Positions 11,382 through 21,996 of a stretch of DNA of 64,000 bases are shown here, piece by piece. Both the position numbers and the translations under genes were made by a program. This DNA is from Flectonema sp. DT1601 (lineage: Eukaryota; Euglenozoa; Diplonemea; Diplonemida; Diplonemidae): assembly GCA_964019425.1 (NCBI GenBank), contig OZ025807.1, positions 740,823-804,822 of the forward strand. The letters are read 5' to 3'. Below the pieces are notes generated by a model. That model saw nothing but the letters and a program-made list of their open reading frames with translations. It had not been told where the DNA came from and searched no databases. Each line of letters opens with the position of its first letter. Within the stretch, counting starts at the first letter, position 1.

Positions 11382-12857
11382 ATGTCGAACGACCAGATTC
11401 AGCCCAAGGCAGCTTTTAAAGCAAAGCTAACACTTGAAGAGATGGAGAAGTGTGATTGGTTTCACAAGCCGACAATGGAAGTACAAGATGGACATACCTT
11501 GTTCTACATATCTTCTGGATATAACAGAGTCGATGTTATGGAGAGACAGTTTGCTCTCGGAGCGAGCATCTCTCAACAGATGAGCAGCAGTAGATCAACA
11601 GCACTTCACAAAGCTGGTTTCACTTCCTCACTCAATGCTGCTACATTTATTGTAACACATGATACTGAACATATTTGTTGCAACGTTTTAAATAAAGGAA
11701 AAGAATCTCCTTTGTACAATACTTTTGTTAACGAATCGGGTATATTCCCACACACAGACTTAGTTAGATTAATGATGATTGGATTGAAGAAATCAACTTT
11801 GGAACGACTTCTTCAGAAAATGAACAGTAATATGGATATGTTTAAAAAGCAATTTGGTAATTCTCTCAATACCTTTTTACACTTTGCAGTTCTTGCGGAA
11901 AATCCAGAAATTTGTGATCTGCTTCTGAAGGACGGTAATTGTCCAGCGGACTGTGTGAATTCAGATGGAGACACAGCGTTATCCCTAGCCCTCATCAACA
12001 AGTGTAGCCATACTGACATTCATTGTTTACTGTTGGAGTTTATGTCGACAGCAGCTGTCAAAAGTTCAATTGAAAAGTCTTCTTATGACGTCAACAACAA
12101 CGTTTCTGATGCAAACAGAGCTCGGAGACCCCTTTTATACCTAGCCTCAAGAACGAACCGAATCGATATAGTCACTATGTTAGTTGAGGATTTCAACGCC
12201 GATCCAAATCAAAAAGAGTTGGAATATGGTTCTACCCCATTGTTGGGAGCAGCTTGCAAATATAAACCTAAAATGATGAGTATTCTTCAATACTTATGCT
12301 CAGTAGGAGCAGATCCAAACATAGCCAATGACAAAGGTGAAACTCCCTTTCAATTTGTGGTGTCTTCCCTAATCAAAAACGGAGGTTGTGAAACTGACAT
12401 AGGCAGGTTTTTAAAAGACATCGTCCCAACAGAATGGACAACTAATTTGTATAAAGGATTGAAATGTAGTGAGTTGGATGGACTTTTACGTTTATTTATG
12501 AATTCTGATAATCGTGTATCTACGGAATACATTCTTAAACTGTTAGTCGAAAGGAGAGAAACCACTGATCCTACTTATTGCATTCGTCCTCTTGTAGGAC
12601 GATCTCTGGTTTGTGATTGTGTTAATGTGCTTGCGGCTTTCTTGTCTCTCGATTTTGAAGATGATTTTTTTATGGAAATACTTGTACAGGAAAATATTAA
12701 ATCTGCGAATCAACCGTTTGGAAATATTTCTCTTTTTGAAGCAATTTCTTCAGTTAACGGAAAATACCTGAAGCCTCTCATGAAAGTCTGTTACAATTTA
12801 ACTGACGGCACTGAGTCTCAGAAGCAACCACTCAACGAGGTCCCACTCGTAAAGTGA
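11382..12857 (+). CDS. Ankyrin-repeat protein, 491 aa
   Basis: Several degenerate ankyrin units are visible: DGHTLFYISSGYNRVDVMER (about 33), LNTFLHFAVLAENPEICDLL (about 162), SDGDTALSLALINK (about 189), RRPLLYLASRTNRIDIVTML (about 248), YGSTPLLGAACKYKP (about 286) and DKGETPFQFVV (about 319). The last 150 residues are helical and not obviously ankyrin. No enzymatic domain, signal peptide or membrane segment is present. Ankyrin repeats mediate protein-protein contacts, so the partner and role cannot be told from sequence. The start ATG directly follows an A-run of about 20. The next gene begins about 460 nt downstream. Confidence 0.85.
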   Translation: MSNDQIQPKAAFKAKLTLEEMEKCDWFHKPTMEVQDGHTLFYISSGYNRVDVMERQFALGASISQQMSSSRSTALHKAGFTSSLNAATFIVTHDTEHICCNVLNKGKESPLYNTFVNESGIFPHTDLVRLMMIGLKKSTLERLLQKMNSNMDMFKKQFGNSLNTFLHFAVLAENPEICDLLLKDGNCPADCVNSDGDTALSLALINKCSHTDIHCLLLEFMSTAAVKSSIEKSSYDVNNNVSDANRARRPLLYLASRTNRIDIVTMLVEDFNADPNQKELEYGSTPLLGAACKYKPKMMSILQYLCSVGADPNIANDKGETPFQFVVSSLIKNGGCETDIGRFLKDIVPTEWTTNLYKGLKCSELDGLLRLFMNSDNRVSTEYILKLLVERRETTDPTYCIRPLVGRSLVCDCVNVLAAFLSLDFEDDFFMEILVQENIKSANQPFGNISLFEAISSVNGKYLKPLMKVCYNLTDGTESQKQPLNEVPLVK

Positions 12858-13320
12858 AATTAAGTAATTACACCTAGTCATACTTTAGTAGCACTTTTCC
12901 TCTCTATTTGCTACGTGGATCGGATATTTTTTTTTTTCTCTTCTTTTTTTTCTTTTGATGGAGTTGTATTTTGTTTTGTTTTTGCTTCGCTCACAAAGCT
13001 GAAATGTCAGTGCCAGGTTTCTTTTTTTTTTTTTGCATCTCAAAGACGTGTTAACGTAACACCTTTACTTTATAGGCTTGTTTCCGGTTGCGCACTACCT
13101 TTTATGTGCAGAGACTGGGACAATTGCCCACTCTTTTGTGTAGTAGGGTGTCTAGTAGATGTAAAAAACAGTAACGTATTTTATTTCTGTTACAAATAGT
13201 TACAATACGATTAGTTTGTTAACGCGTTGCGGCTGCCTTACGTGACATTGTGTTATAATAGTTGAATGACCTTCCCTTTTTTTTTTTATAGGCAAAACCT
13301 TAAAGAAAAATAAAATAAAA
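12858..13320 (+). other. Spacer upstream of the Cys-rich zinc-binding gene
   Basis: The spacer is T-rich with low-complexity frames only. A long T tract ending in ATAG at 13291 looks like a 3' splice acceptor 29 nt before the next ATG. Confidence 0.4.
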
Positions 13321-14043
13321 ATGCTTCTGTGCCCAAACCAGCATCTCATGGACACCCACCAAGCCTCACCCGACTGTGATGGTGAGCTGCGAGGAAAATG
13401 TGTTCAATCAGGAAAAGTACATGAAACGATAAGTTGTAAAGAAGGATGCATTCAGTTGTGTGATAAGTGCTGTACTATACGACGAATGAAACACACTGGG
13501 TTAACTGTAAAAGGAATGCAGAATTTCAATTCACTCATAGAAGATCGTATGATGGAAGTCTTACACATCACAAACACATGTCCTAATGGTCATTGCCTTG
13601 AGAAGACTCAAGAAACAGATCTACACAGCGACTGGTTGTGTGATGGTTCTGCTGATGCTGGTGGATGTACAAAGAAAGGAGACACGGGAAGATTTGTGTG
13701 TGAAATTTGTAACTTTGATCTTTGTGAGATATGTCTTACAAGAAGAAAGAGAATCATACTAGTAGAAACATGTAGTGATCCTGTACCTTCTCAAACAACT
13801 GTTTTATCTCCTCTGAAATCTGAAGTATCAGAAGACGAGCTTCTCTTTCTTCAAGCGATGGACTCCGATACGGAATCTGATGAAGATCAAACTCCATGTG
13901 AATCTGACGTTTCCACAACATCAATGAGAGATTATCATTTGATTGACTCTCCTGTCTCTCAGGTGTCATCCGGTAGTCCTCGATGTCAAGTTATAAAAGA
14001 TAGCATTCCTTCTGTATCTAGACTTTGTGATGCTTACAAATAA
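13321..14043 (+). CDS. Cys/His-rich probable zinc-binding protein, 240 aa
   Basis: Two related treble-clef-like modules are visible. The first (about residues 4-52) has CPNQHLMD, CDG, CVQSG and a CxxCC run (CIQLCDKCC). The second (about 88-138) has CPNGHCLEK, WLCDG, GGCTKKGD, then FVCEICNFDLCEICLTRRKR. The pattern CPxxHxL..C..C......Y/F.C..C.F.LC..C resembles DC1/C1-like or ZZ-like zinc fingers. The last 90 residues are acidic and Ser/Asp-rich (DSDTESDEDQTPCESD), probably disordered. There is no enzymatic motif. The role is likely protein or lipid binding in the cytosol or nucleus; this is inference from fold type only. Single exon, TAA stop. Confidence 0.75.
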   Translation: MLLCPNQHLMDTHQASPDCDGELRGKCVQSGKVHETISCKEGCIQLCDKCCTIRRMKHTGLTVKGMQNFNSLIEDRMMEVLHITNTCPNGHCLEKTQETDLHSDWLCDGSADAGGCTKKGDTGRFVCEICNFDLCEICLTRRKRIILVETCSDPVPSQTTVLSPLKSEVSEDELLFLQAMDSDTESDEDQTPCESDVSTTSMRDYHLIDSPVSQVSSGSPRCQVIKDSIPSVSRLCDAYK

Positions 14044-14493
14044 TTTCATCATTCTCACAGCTGCTTTTTGATTTATTGTACCTGTTATTGTATAAGTGTC
14101 AAAAAAAAAAAAATAAAAAAAATAATAATTTTTTGTTTTTATTTCTTTCAAAAAAAAAATGTTGAATGGTAGTGACAATAGTTTTTTTTTTTTTTTAGTT
14201 TTTAAAAAAAAAACTATTTTCACTAGGAAGGTTATTATTGTATTTCTGTCTACGCTATAGAATTTTCTCTTTATCCGTTTCTTTTTTCTTCTTCTTCATC
14301 TTCTTCTTCTTGATGGCATCGTTAGAAGATCTCTGATACCATTTTATTTGCTTCTACAGGTTATTTATATAGATGTGTTTTGAAGCACAGTATTGACGTT
14401 GATTTTGATTTTCTCTGATCTGAATATTATGTAAAAATAAATTCAGAAAATCTTACTTTATCTCTAATCAAACCCTCCGTAGGAATCTCAAGT
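14044..14493 (+). other. Spacer upstream of GH81
   Basis: The spacer contains A and T tracts and no gene. An acceptor-like TCCGTAG ends at 14482, 11 nt before the GH81 ATG. Confidence 0.4.
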
Positions 14494-17484
14494 ATGCCGC
14501 CTGCTGCCCTTGCAGTTATAGCGAGTGTGGTATGCGCACAGGTTGCCATTGATTTGAAACCTTTTTGTGATGGTGATTGTAAACGACCAGACAAACAGTT
14601 CCCGGAAGGCGATGTTCGCAATTATAAGTCTGCGGCATCTGAGATAAGTAGAAACACACCTGATGGAGTGAACCCATGGCCTTATAAAATGGTTGATGGT
14701 TGGCCACAGAATCCAGCATTCCAATGTAACCAATCTCAGTGGCCTAATCCTTGTTTTCAATACACCACATCTCAAAGGAGTTCTTGGTTGGATGATATGT
14801 CAGATGTGAAAGCGATTCCAACTAATTCTTGGTTTACAGATCTTTTCAGCCACAGTCCTATTCTTGTTTATCCACAAGTGTTTGCCTGGCCAATATATCA
14901 ACTTCCCTATTCATTAATAGCTGCTCAGGATGGTGTTTCGATTACTCTTCCTCAGTACCAGGTTGCTACCAATGGAGGACTTCCCGGAATAGCTGGTGAC
15001 ATCCCTGTTGATAGAGATTCTGCTATTGCTCCAGAGATTACTGGTGTCGATGTGGATAGGATTTTAATTGTGTCGGCAACGGTTCCGTTTCCGTATCAGA
15101 ATCGAAGAATTAAATCATTTGACCATTCAACCTTAGGAGCCTCACTGACATACACGACAGCTGCTAACAACAGTATGTTATATCACCTTGTTAAAGGTCA
15201 TCCTTACATTACGATTGAGTCGGATTCGGGAATCACACCAACATTTTCATTTCCAACCGCCGTTCTTCAATCAATTAACGGGAAGGAATGTAACACTGGT
15301 TGCAAAACATTTCCTCAATCAAGACTACCATCGTTGCTGTACAAGTACAAAATTCAAATAAATGGTAATAACGAAAAGTGGTACGTTTATATAATATATT
15401 CATCAGTTTTATTAAACGGTTCTGTTAGTGTTAAAGGACAAGAATGGATTACAAATGGATGTGAATCCAACGGATGCACCTTACGAGTTGCTGTTACAGA
15501 ATTAGCGAGAAATGAAGCTATAAATGGAACGAGTAAATTTTCAGCTCGATGGACAAGTCTTTCAGGAGGGTTGTTGCAGGTGTCGGAAGATGCAATGGAC
15601 AAGCATGCTAATACGTATCCTGTTTCAATTAACAAAGAAACACCGGTATCTCATTCATACAAAGATGGACGTGTTATTCAACAGTTATCGTGGAATACAA
15701 AATGTGTCGTACCATCATGTTCTTCAGCTGATCTATTAATGTTGCAGCTACCTCACCACAAAGGATACGCAACCGATCAAACACAAAGTCAACCCCGCGT
15801 ACAATACCCTGTCGCTACTGGTGTTGCTACTGGTTACGTTGGATCTAGATGGAACTTATCGTTTCCTATTGCTGATCTTCTGGGTAAGTCAACAGGTATT
15901 TCTTCGTCTATAATAAACTTTTTTAATAAGTTAAGTGATACAAGTACGAGCTCTTTGGATCCTTTTGCTCCGTTTTTCTCAAGCAAACCACCTTCAAGTG
16001 ATAAGATAAACATTGTGAAGGAATCACTAAAAGCTGATATGGCGTATTGGACTGATGTGTACAATGATCATATTGTTAGAAGTCCTGCGTTTTTATTTCT
16101 CACAGCTGATTGTTATTCGTTTGGGAAATTCTTAGGTGCAATATCGAGATTGATATTGATTGCTGATGAAGTAGGTGATTTACAAACTGCTAGAGTTGGT
16201 AGAGACTTCCTAAGATGTAGGCTAAACCAATGGTTTGATCCTAACCAAATATCATCACCGTACTTTCCTTTTGTTGGAGAACAATTCCCAGTAAAGGGGA
16301 GCTTACAAGGTGGTGTTCCAGTTTATGATTCTACCTGGGGAGGTTTACCAACAACAAATGGCCTTAAGTCACCCGGCCCTACATGGATTCGAAATGGAAC
16401 ACAACCAGATTTTGGATCAGGAGGTTATAATGATCACTTATTTCATTATGGATATTATTTATATAGTGTTTCTGTTGTTTTAATGGGAAGTAAGGTTTCA
16501 GGTGGACCATTACCTGGTCAGGGATTGTCATACGACTCGGATATCTGTTTAAATAATAAAGCAACTGACTCTGATTGGTTTACTAAATTATCACCAAGAG
16601 TATTCGCTATGGCGAGAGACATTGCTAATCCTTCACAAGAATCAGATCCGTATTTCACTCAATTTCGTTATCACAGTGATTGGTACGGAGGTATGTCATG
16701 GGCTAGAGGTCTCTACCCAAGTGGACAAACTTCATCAAACATCGAGAGTACTTCAGAAGGTACTCAGGCTTGGTATTCACTATTTCTTCTTGGGTATGCA
16801 ATGGACCAAGCTAATGTAATTCCAACAGTTGCTAGCGCATTACAGTCTGCTGGGTCTTTGCTATTAATAAGTGACTTAGCAGCCATTACGACATATTTTC
16901 ACATACTCCCTCATGGATCAGGTGGAAAGTATCCACACAGAGATAATATTGTCCCTGAGCCGTTTCGAGGATTAGGAATTACGGGAAACTTTTGGAGCAA
17001 CACATTAAATTATCAAGTCTTTTTCTCATATGGTAAATGTCAATGGAGTGGAAGTAGCAGTTCCGATGATTGTCCACACGATTTGAGCTTGGAGCAAATC
17101 CACTGGTTTAACAGACTTTTTGTTTTACAAATTCAACTATTGCCATACACTCCAATGACTGAAACTTTATTAGAATCTATGTGGACTCAACAAGTTCTCA
17201 TTACAGATAGACTTAATTACACTAACAACAAAGGGATGGTATCAAAGGGGTACGATCCAACAGCAATATGGTCTGATCTTCCATCTGCCTATACTAAGTG
17301 TAATGGAACAACACAAAACTTAGGTAATCGATGTGCTCAAGGATGGCTTGGTTATGCTTATCAATCATGGTCAGCTCTTGGAGACACGCAGAGGGACACC
17401 GCATGGTCTCAAGCTCTGTCGATGGATGGAGTCGCTGACGGATCAACAATTTCCAACCTCTTATGGTGGATATCTACCAGGTAG
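14494..17484 (+). CDS. Glycoside hydrolase family 81 endo-1,3-beta-glucanase (secreted)
   Basis: This 996-aa protein should hydrolyse internal beta-1,3-glucosidic bonds (callose, laminarin or wall glucan). A short hydrophobic N-terminus (AALAVIASVVCAQ) looks like a signal peptide. Family hallmarks follow in order: the N-terminal beta-sandwich start PTNSWFTDLF (about 109), the catalytic-domain motif GGYNDHLFHYGYYLY (about 648) holding the proposed acid Asp, and SSNIESTSEGTQAWYS (about 748-763) holding the conserved Glu pair. SDWYGGMSWARGLYPSGQ precedes it. Several N-glycosylation sequons fit secretion. The frame ends TISNLLWWISTR-TAG, about where the family domain ends. A GTAGAG at the stop and a T-tract/CAG at 17538 could allow one more coding exon, but that donor is unlike others in the window. 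The enzyme may serve digestion of prey/plant/fungal walls or remodelling of the organism's own glucan. Confidence 0.93.
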   Translation: MPPAALAVIASVVCAQVAIDLKPFCDGDCKRPDKQFPEGDVRNYKSAASEISRNTPDGVNPWPYKMVDGWPQNPAFQCNQSQWPNPCFQYTTSQRSSWLDDMSDVKAIPTNSWFTDLFSHSPILVYPQVFAWPIYQLPYSLIAAQDGVSITLPQYQVATNGGLPGIAGDIPVDRDSAIAPEITGVDVDRILIVSATVPFPYQNRRIKSFDHSTLGASLTYTTAANNSMLYHLVKGHPYITIESDSGITPTFSFPTAVLQSINGKECNTGCKTFPQSRLPSLLYKYKIQINGNNEKWYVYIIYSSVLLNGSVSVKGQEWITNGCESNGCTLRVAVTELARNEAINGTSKFSARWTSLSGGLLQVSEDAMDKHANTYPVSINKETPVSHSYKDGRVIQQLSWNTKCVVPSCSSADLLMLQLPHHKGYATDQTQSQPRVQYPVATGVATGYVGSRWNLSFPIADLLGKSTGISSSIINFFNKLSDTSTSSLDPFAPFFSSKPPSSDKINIVKESLKADMAYWTDVYNDHIVRSPAFLFLTADCYSFGKFLGAISRLILIADEVGDLQTARVGRDFLRCRLNQWFDPNQISSPYFPFVGEQFPVKGSLQGGVPVYDSTWGGLPTTNGLKSPGPTWIRNGTQPDFGSGGYNDHLFHYGYYLYSVSVVLMGSKVSGGPLPGQGLSYDSDICLNNKATDSDWFTKLSPRVFAMARDIANPSQESDPYFTQFRYHSDWYGGMSWARGLYPSGQTSSNIESTSEGTQAWYSLFLLGYAMDQANVIPTVASALQSAGSLLLISDLAAITTYFHILPHGSGGKYPHRDNIVPEPFRGLGITGNFWSNTLNYQVFFSYGKCQWSGSSSSDDCPHDLSLEQIHWFNRLFVLQIQLLPYTPMTETLLESMWTQQVLITDRLNYTNNKGMVSKGYDPTAIWSDLPSAYTKCNGTTQNLGNRCAQGWLGYAYQSWSALGDTQRDTAWSQALSMDGVADGSTISNLLWWISTR

Positions 17485-17534
17485 AGTATTCACTTTTGTA
17501 ACATTCTTGTTCTTTTTTTTTTTTTTTTTTTCCC

Positions 17535-17635
17535 GACAGACGAATTTCAGAGAAAAAATCAGACCAAGAACGGTTTATTTATTCAAATACCTTATTTGGT
17601 CGAAATGTGCCAACAGTTACTACTGTCTTCGATCA
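17535..17635 (-). repeat. Dispersed R-family repeat, copy R3
   Basis: This copy shares GACGAA..TC.GAGAAAAAA, CGGTTTATTTAT (or CCGTTTATTTAT) and GTGCCAACAGT..TACTGTCT.CGATCA with R1 at 1337-1450. It is preceded on the plus strand by about 20 T, i.e. it ends in poly(A) on the minus strand. The ACAGT/ACTGT stem is retained with a different loop. It starts 50 nt after the GH81 stop. Confidence 0.45.
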
Positions 17636-17639
17636 TTAG

Positions 17640-18236
17640 GTGAGAATACTTATATTGAATAATGGTTTTATCCTGTTTGCTCCCTTTTGAATTAATTGTT
17701 AGATTCTCGTTCTACTTTTATAAGTTCACTCGGCGATTTCTATTTTGTCATTAATAACGCGTTTTTATCCATTTTAATTTGTAACTGTGTATACACATAT
17801 GAAAAAGCAATGAACATTTATTTTTCTGTTTTTTTCTTTATTGCTGTTGTTTTTCTCTCTCTTTTTGTTGATTCTTGCTATTATTTTTTTCTTCTTTCTC
17901 TTTTGGGTTTTAAGTTAAAAGGCTTTTTAAACGTTCGCTTTGCTGTTAACTTAGATTGCTTTTACTGACCCTCAAAGGAGAATAAATACTCAAGGCGTGA
18001 AGCTTCAAAGTATTTGTCTCACGATAGTCTTTCATTTCTACGTTTGAGATCGAGTTCAGTTGAGAGAAAGTATCGTTATATCATTTTAGGTTAATTCTAT
18101 CTTTTTTTAAATACAGCTATTAAATATAAATAAATAAAAAAACCCCCCTCCTTGTTCTTTTTTAACGGTGTACCTTTTGTAATAATTAATTAAAAACATC
18201 ATCAGGGGGAGGGGGGCAACTCGAGTAAAACAAAAG
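17640..18236 (+). other. Spacer upstream of the NOX-like gene
   Basis: The spacer is T-rich, with no credible gene. A GA/G-rich box (CAGGGGGAGGGGGGCAAC, about 18203-18220) lies just before the start codon at 18237 and is unusual in this A/T-rich setting. It could be a leader feature or part of the promoter. Confidence 0.35.
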
Positions 18237-21200
18237 ATGTCGTTTTCAAGCCTTCAATCCAAGCCTTCATTCCCTTATGGAACGAAGAGAGAGGGGTTTA
18301 TGGATCTTGACGCGACTGGTGGAGCAAGGAGAACTTCTCAACAGGGGTTAATGGCGTTGGATGTGGGAGGGAAACCTCGTCAACAGAATCAGAATCCAGG
18401 CCATGGAATGATGGCACTCGATTTAGGAAACGCTCCAACTACTCAAAACCAACCCGGCCTTATGACATTAGACCTTGGAGGGTCAAGAGGCCCTTCAAGT
18501 TCTCAACAACATGGAATGATGTCATTAGAAATGCCACCATCTGGTGGGAAGAGAGCATCATTCTCTGAACATCTTGAAACGAGTGATAGAAGAGAAAGTG
18601 GCATCTCTCAGAATGGATTAATGACGTTGGATATGTCAAGAGGAGACAGTATGTCAATGTCCAAGTTGCAGGCACCAACACTGCTTCCACCTCCTCCACC
18701 AGAAGCATTAGATGGAGCTATGGCTCTCGATAGTGAACGCGAGTCTCGTGGTGTAATGGAACGAGGAAACCCGAAGCGTGGTGGGATGTCAGGACGCCGC
18801 CATTCAGAAACGAGTCTCTACGGGTTTGGTGCTGGAGGAGGAGGACTTGGCGGAGGGTTGGGTTTGGGTACGAATCTCGGATTTGGTCTCGCTGAAGAAT
18901 TTGGACCAAATTCCGCAGCCATGAATCTACACCTCGAAGAGGGTGCAGGTCCCGAACGTATCTTTCAACCACACGGGAAACAACTCGATGAGTTACCAGC
19001 ATGGAATCATCTAAAGGTTAGAACGATGTTACACTCTGCGAGACAAGCTCAACGTGTGGGTGTTGATATCGATTATGAACGAAGAGTCCGTTGGGCTGAA
19101 GTAGTTGGATGTCCTTACGGTGATGACATGGATTCTAAAGTAACAGGTTTATTAAAAATTGGTTATCCTCCATCAGTCATCTCTGGTCTTGAGAAGGCTC
19201 TTCTCATTATTGATGAAGCAGTTGACAATAGAACAGGTGAAGGAGAATGTTACGACGGAAAGACATTTGCAAAAGTAGTCCGAAAGATGATGAAACTTTT
19301 AGGTGTCAGAGAAGAGACGATGGTTCTTTTACTAACAACAAGAGGAACTGATCCTCGGAGAATAATGGAAAATCAAGACATCCCAACCCACCCTGATGTA
19401 GGTGATGAAGACGGTTTGATGCACGACGATGAAGAAGGCGCCGCCGGTTCTAACGGAAAAGCTGTCGTGACCTTCTCAGGACTGCTAGATAATTTATTAA
19501 TATTCACTCCAGTCAGTGGCCCTGAAGATAAACTTGATCTACTAATTGAGATGTATGACTCTGGATCTCGTGCAGAAGATTACATTTCAATGGAAGACGT
19601 TCAAAGAATGTTAACCTGGTTAGTAAAGGAAGCAGACTACTCTTTAATGGCTCACCTTGACATTGCTGAGTTTGTAATGCAAAGACTTGTCAGGGACTAC
19701 ATCAGAGCATTACGAGAAACTGACTGGAATGAAGAACCAGACATTGAAACTCATCCAGATGAGATTCTACTTGCTCAGATAACAGAAGAAGGTCTTCAGA
19801 GATTCGTCTTGGAACAAATCCTTCTAAGTGCTGAACGCGGTGGTAAAGTTCGTTTCAAACCCGACCAGAGAGTTATCATTCAGGGAGTGAAATCAAAAGA
19901 TATGAACGGATGTGAGGGTAAGATTTCTAAGAAAGATCCAAAACACAGAGGACACTTCTTAGTTCAATTACCAAACTTTGGAGAAAAAAGAATAAAACAA
20001 ACCAACCTACGAAACGCACCTGGTGTTGAAAAGATTGGAGATATCGACCCAGAGAAATGGGGACTCTACCTCCCTCTGTGTTTAAATATTAGACCTCGTT
20101 CTGATATTGATATCGACGCGCCTTCTACATATGCTTGGAAGAGAGTTCAAGCTTGGGTTATGAGAAACTTTCTTCCTATTGTATTCTTAACAGGACTAGT
20201 ATTGACATTTGGATTCTCAATGTATTTCAGATACTACGAAAGAGATGATGTCCAAAAACTATTTGGAGCCGCCGGTGCAATCGGAGGTGCAACTGCCTGG
20301 TGTATTCGTTTAATCGTTGTGCTGGTTATGATTTCTGGTTGCCAAGCTGTTCTCAGAAAAGTTCCAAACAGATTTCGTATTGTTGCTGATGCAGCAAAGT
20401 ACTCTTGGATTCACATTCTGATGGCTGGTAGTTTTATATTAATGACTATGTGCCACGTTGGTGCAGAAGCAGAAATCTTCAACATTATAAAATCGAAGAC
20501 TGCTGCGGAAGTAAACAGCGTTCTTGGAACGGTATGAATTTTTTTTCCTTTTTTTCAAAAAATTAAAAAAAAAAAAACCGAAAAAAAAAAAAAAAAACAG
20601 AGCTTCACGCCACTCGGTGAAAACGTTTCGGAATTAGATTTGGTTAAGACTCGCCCAGCATGGACTGGATTAACCATGATCGGAATAATGTTTTTCATGG
20701 GAGTCTGTTCTGGATTTGGCAAGGTATGTTATACTCATTTAGTATTCTGGTTTTATAATACAATTTAGAAAAAAACAAAACAAATCTAAAAAACAGGATA
20801 CCTGGATATTCCACCTTGGTCACAGACTATACATTCCTCTGGTAATCATAATGTGTCTGCATCCAATGGAAGGATGGTTTGAGTGGAAATATGGAACTCT
20901 TGTATGGCTTGGGCTTCCATTCTTAATTGCGTTGGCGGAGTTTTATTTTCATTGGGAGATCAGAAGACCGTTTGTCTGTGATGAGGTACATGATATCAGT
21001 ATCAGAGGACAGATGGTTGGAATTGAATTTCGAGTACGCAGACCTGAAGGTGAGGGAATGGTAAGACAACAAGCAGGTGAATACGTTGAAGTTATGACTC
21101 CAGGAGTCAACGCTCAATGGAAGTGGGGATCTATTAGCACTGCTCCGGAACTTGAAGATGAGATTGTTCGTATTCAGGTAGTTCAAAGATCAAGAACTCG

Positions 21201-21996
21201 TTGGTTGAAGGTCGCGGAAGAATTATTATTACAGGAACGTCTTCGTGAAATCCACAAAATAAAAATTCGAGGACCATTCGGTCTAGCAGCATACAGAGGA
21301 ATAACACCAGTATCAAAGGGTGGAAGTGGAAAAGTACTTTTAGTAGCCAATGCTGATGGTGTTCTTGTATTAACATCAGTTATGAATGATCTGTTCGCAA
21401 CTCTCTCAAGACCTGACGACGCGGTTAGAAGAAGAATGTCAAAACTTCATCAAATAACTGAAGCGTACATGCTTGATGAAACAGTTAAACTCGAATTTCA
21501 TATCGTGGCCGTCATGAATGCAATGGAAGGCAACAAACGATTCTGGTCATCTCTTCTTCATTTGATTTCATTACAGACGAACACTTTGTCTGGAAATGAA
21601 CTTACCGAAGAATATGATTCGTCCAGTGTTACGAAAGTAACATTTTCTATCCACTTAACAGAATATTGCGCTCAAGGAACTGGTGTTGACTGCTGGAAAA
21701 GACTAAAGAAACTCGGCAACGGAAAACATGAAGGACGCGCTGACGCTCGTAATCACATCGAGTTCGAAGATAACATTAAATATGGACCTCCTGATCTTGA
21801 TCATGTGCTTAAGATGATGCGTTACCGTTGGTTAGGTAAAGACGTTGATGTCATTCATTATGGATCTCCTCAACACGCAGAGAAGGTTGAAGCAGCTTGT
21901 AAATTACATTCCTTCAGCAGTATTAGCAATCAAGCAAGATTGTTCGATAAAACCTCTTTCAACTTCCATAGAGGTGACACCCCAACCTCCAACTAA
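18237..21996 (+). CDS. NADPH-oxidase/ferric-reductase-like transmembrane protein with divergent dehydrogenase domain
   Basis: Three exons (18237-20531, 20601-20723, 20797-21996; introns 69 and 73 nt, donors GTATGA/GTATGT) give about 1205 aa. Residues 1-165 carry seven short repeats of the type GxMxLD (GLMALD, GMMALD, GLMTLD). A helical region with degenerate EF-hand-like loops follows, then an SH3-like piece (FKPDQRVIIQGVK). The membrane core has both haem-ligand pairs of the family: H-x13-H in WIHILMAGSFILMTMCHVG and H-x12-H in GHRLYIPLVIIMCLHP. The cytosolic part aligns with the FAD/NADPH-binding half (AGEYVEVMTPG, IRGPFG), but the FAD motif HPFT reads KWGS and the NADPH loop GxGxTP reads NADGVLVLTS. 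From family knowledge these are needed for electron supply, so it may use another donor or be non-catalytic. Confidence 0.85.
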
